Source: Paramarasmius palmivorus
Lineage: Eukaryota > Basidiomycota > Agaricomycetes > Agaricales > Marasmiaceae
Assembly (NCBI GenBank): GCA_037176845.1
Contig: JAYKXP010000245.1
Location: 1 to 47,791, forward strand
DNA length: 47,791 nucleotides
Direction of reading: 5' to 3'
Shown here: positions 45,520 through 47,791 of the stretch, in pieces
Position numbering within the stretch: the stretch's first letter is position 1
Layout of the letters: the number at the start of each line of letters is the position of its first letter
Made by a program: the position numbers and the translations under genes
The notes under the pieces: generated by a model
What the model saw: the letters and a program-made list of their open reading frames with translations, nothing else
Told to the model about the DNA's origin: nothing
Databases searched by the model: none

Positions 45520-45815
45520 TATTCCACCAAATGTACACCTACTTTAGACGCAGAACAACCTGGACATGTTCTTAATTCCTTGGTCTACGTGAATATGGAG
45601 CAGCATAGTGCTGAAGATTTCGCAAGTGGTATTCCCGGTATCGTAGGGCTTCCTGGCGTTGTTGTAAACCATCATTGTCAAGTGATGTTCGGCTAAGTGT
45701 ATCAGAAAGGTTGCTGTTCTTTATATGCGCATGCTTGTCTCGATAGAATTTGTAACTCGTTGAGATTTAGGAAAATGAAATATGAATGTCACAGTATACA
45801 TGAGCTTCAGCATGT
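45520..45815. other. Short intergenic region, no gene
   Basis: Nothing is supported between the membrane-anchored gene and the outer repeat. Confidence 0.5.
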
Positions 45816-47541
45816 TCATTAACGTCTATGAGCTACGGTCAAACGTGGACTGGTCCTGGTTCTGGGCCGGGTGTTTCGGCTGTCCTTCTTGGTATGCTTT
45901 CTTCCCCGTCCGCTCCCCAGCTCTGAAAACACCGCTTGGTGCTGTCGGCACACATCCTTATCCTGTCGCTGCAACGATCAGAACCGTCTTCTGATACCTT
46001 GAAGATGATTGCGAATCATGTCGTCTATGGGCAATACAAATGATATTGGTTCAAGTCCAGGGTACTTTTGGAGGCACTGGAAAGGAGTTAACGATGACAA
46101 CAACAATGGATATCTAGCGGGATGGGCCATACCTTTTCGCGTATTGGCACGACGCGACCGGCGGGCTGGACAGAGAAAGGATGCTCGCACTTTAGGTGTT
46201 CCTACAAGGTGTCTTCTTAACGAGTGCCTAGACACTTGAATACTCGTTGTCAGCGTCTTCTAAAATCTCCATAAAAGACAAAGTATGAACCACCAGAAAC
46301 CTTCCAAAACTTGTCGTCGAACCACTTCAGACACTTCCCAAATTAAAGCCTCCAGTTATTCCGGCCGACCGGCTTCCCCAGCTGTTTTGTAATCTTCGAC
46401 GTGCGTCACCAATCACTCAGGAGCATCGTCACGTCGGATGACTCACTCGAGTCAAGATTAGAGGTGATGCCAATGAACACATCTCCCCTGTTTAATAACA
46501 TTAATCAATCACCGGGTATAAGGATGTCAGTGTCAAAATATACATACATCGTCATCACCGTCTTTGACCAGCTCTTCTTGCTGTAGTAACTGAGTCGAGT
46601 GTCTATATGGCTTTCCCTAAGGTCGCTAATTCGGGGTTCCATCGGGATCAGCGTACACTGTACCACAGTGCGATGAGTGACGCACTGCTACCAGGCAGGT
46701 TATCTTCCGAGATCTGAGTCGATATCTACTATTGGGGCAGGAGGCCCGAGAGGAGATCGGTCCTTGACGATGGAGCAGAAACACTCGATAACAGGGTTCG
46801 ATGTCGAGTTCGGGTTCAGGAGAAGAGCGGTGCTGCAGCATGTGTCCTCGTACCTCTGCCAGGTCTGAGTCGGGCTTGAGAGAAGAATTGCGACTGGGGA
46901 ACGATGCCGGCTGATTTACACTTGAGGTAATCGGAAATGACTCGTGAAACATATGCTTATATCAGAGTCTGACACCAGAGTCTGAATGAGAAGAGGCTCG
47001 TCAGGGAGATATAAGGGGATGTGCGATGGTGATCGATCTGGTGCGTAAAGGGACCAACGCTACAAGTGAAAAATCCGACAGCTGGGCATGGAGTTGGGAG
47101 GGCCGCAAAGAAGTTGTCAGTTGCATCCTGGTTGTTTGATGTTAAGTAACAATTGTAAACTAAAACAGACCAAAACTCTTTGAGAAGTACAGCACGTGGA
47201 AGGAAGGTAGGTCCCTTTCGGGCCCTTTATGCCGTACCGTGGTGACTCCCACCATTGTACCTTCCCTTTAATGAGCCTCACATCATCAACTTCCTTTCGC
47301 CTGCCAGCCAATATAAATCAAGATGTTCCCTGACTTCGTACACTACAATCAACACTCCATTCGCCGTCATCGAAAACGATTCACAGCCTCTCACTTCTCT
47401 GCTAATAAGATCGTCGATAGATCAATAGGTCGTTATACCCAATACGCCTCGTTAGAAGTGCATCCACAATCCAATTGAGTCGCTCTCCATTTCTGAGAAA
47501 GGCACTTTTATCCGCTGTGGCAGGTGAGTAGCACACTTTGG
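45815..47541 (-). repeat. Right arm of the outer long inverted repeat
   Basis: Reverse complement of 1-1735, with many one-base gaps. Outer end at 47541 (accaaagtgtgc inverted). Beyond 47541 the sequence has no counterpart in the window because the left arm is cut at base 1. Confidence 0.9.
45845..47120 (-). pseudogene. Decayed copy of the gene at 427-1727
   Basis: The minus strand aligns with the left gene along its whole length, including the Y-P-x-L, W-P-I-D-D-like and acidic D-S-D blocks. Several single-base gaps and insertions break the frame, for example in exon 1 where the left copy is open for more than 500 bp. Its upstream ATG context lacks the left copy's extra T. No intact reading frame remains. 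Confidence 0.7.
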
Positions 47542-47791
47542 TTTTTGTCACCTTGCGCGTTACCTAGCTTGGTCACCCTTGGCAGCCATTGGTGGTGTAG
47601 GCAAGCTGGGATTGAAGACTTTGCCCCGTGGCGTGCCATACATGGTAAATGACGCCAACTGGAGCCGAGATATCAAGTTAGCGTAGTGCTCGTGGCGTGT
47701 TCTTCGTAGTTGAATGCTCGACATGTCCCTTCTAATGGGAACTTTCGACGGGGATTTGGTAGCTTGGCAATATAACGAAAACCAACGCGTA

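Noticed and set aside
46040..46080. tRNA B-box-like ggttcaagtcc
   Set aside because: It lies inside the decayed coding copy, and no cloverleaf or A-box could be built around it.
1..47541. Idea that this is a Starship-like giant element
   Set aside because: Starships are known from ascomycetes and carry a tyrosine recombinase captain at one end; no such gene was seen.
1..47791. Idea that the window is a mating-type locus
   Set aside because: No homeodomain or STE3-like pheromone receptor could be seen in any frame I read.

Overview
The window looks like nuclear DNA of a mushroom-forming basidiomycete (Agaricomycetes). Genes carry many short introns of about 45-70 nt with GT-AG borders. There is a Plavaka-type transposase and a Tnp2/CACTA-like transposase, both families that are expanded in Agaricomycetes, plus two F-box proteins of agaricomycete style and several short multi-exon charged or coiled-coil proteins. 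No bacterial gene organisation, rRNA, convincing tRNA or CRISPR was seen. The species cannot be named from the sequence.

Layout. 1-1735 is the left arm of an inverted repeat whose right arm is about 45815-47541; each arm holds a decayed copy of the same gene, facing inwards. 2417-3185 encodes a RING-finger protein. 3910-5546 encodes a coiled-coil protein ending in a Trp-rich domain. 7023-10228 is a Plavaka transposase with one apparent frameshift, head-to-head with a basic/acidic nuclear-type gene at 10469-11316. 12325-13926 and 17376-18965 are F-box genes. 15103-15689 is a small coiled-coil gene that appears frameshifted. A near-identical inverted repeat pair lies at 15852-17113 and 32578-33660. 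23129-25034 is an apparently intact DOT1-type histone methyltransferase gene.

The most unusual part is 21.2-38.6 kb. It holds three paralogues (21768-22648, 31451-32312, 33940-34736) of a family I do not recognise: an N-terminal signal or anchor, the same three-exon layout, a V-G-D-R motif right after intron 2 and a Trp-rich C-terminus. Two of them share a conserved upstream block. Interleaved are two truncated paralogues of the mRNA 3'-end-processing factor Rna14/CstF-77 (29182-30764 and 36505-38583) and a small tail-anchored protein (35774-36348). A five-exon coiled-coil protein follows (39017-39694). Then comes an intact six-exon Tnp2-like transposase (44141-39902), head-to-head with a four-exon gene for a C-terminally membrane-anchored protein (44271-45514).

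Overall this reads as a repeat-rich, rearranged accessory region with duplicated and partly decaying gene families. The outer and inner inverted repeats have midpoints near 23.77 and 24.75 kb, both inside the DOT1 gene. The three-member signal/VGDR family, with its Rna14-like neighbours, is the best candidate for something undescribed. A functional link between the two families is only an inference from position.
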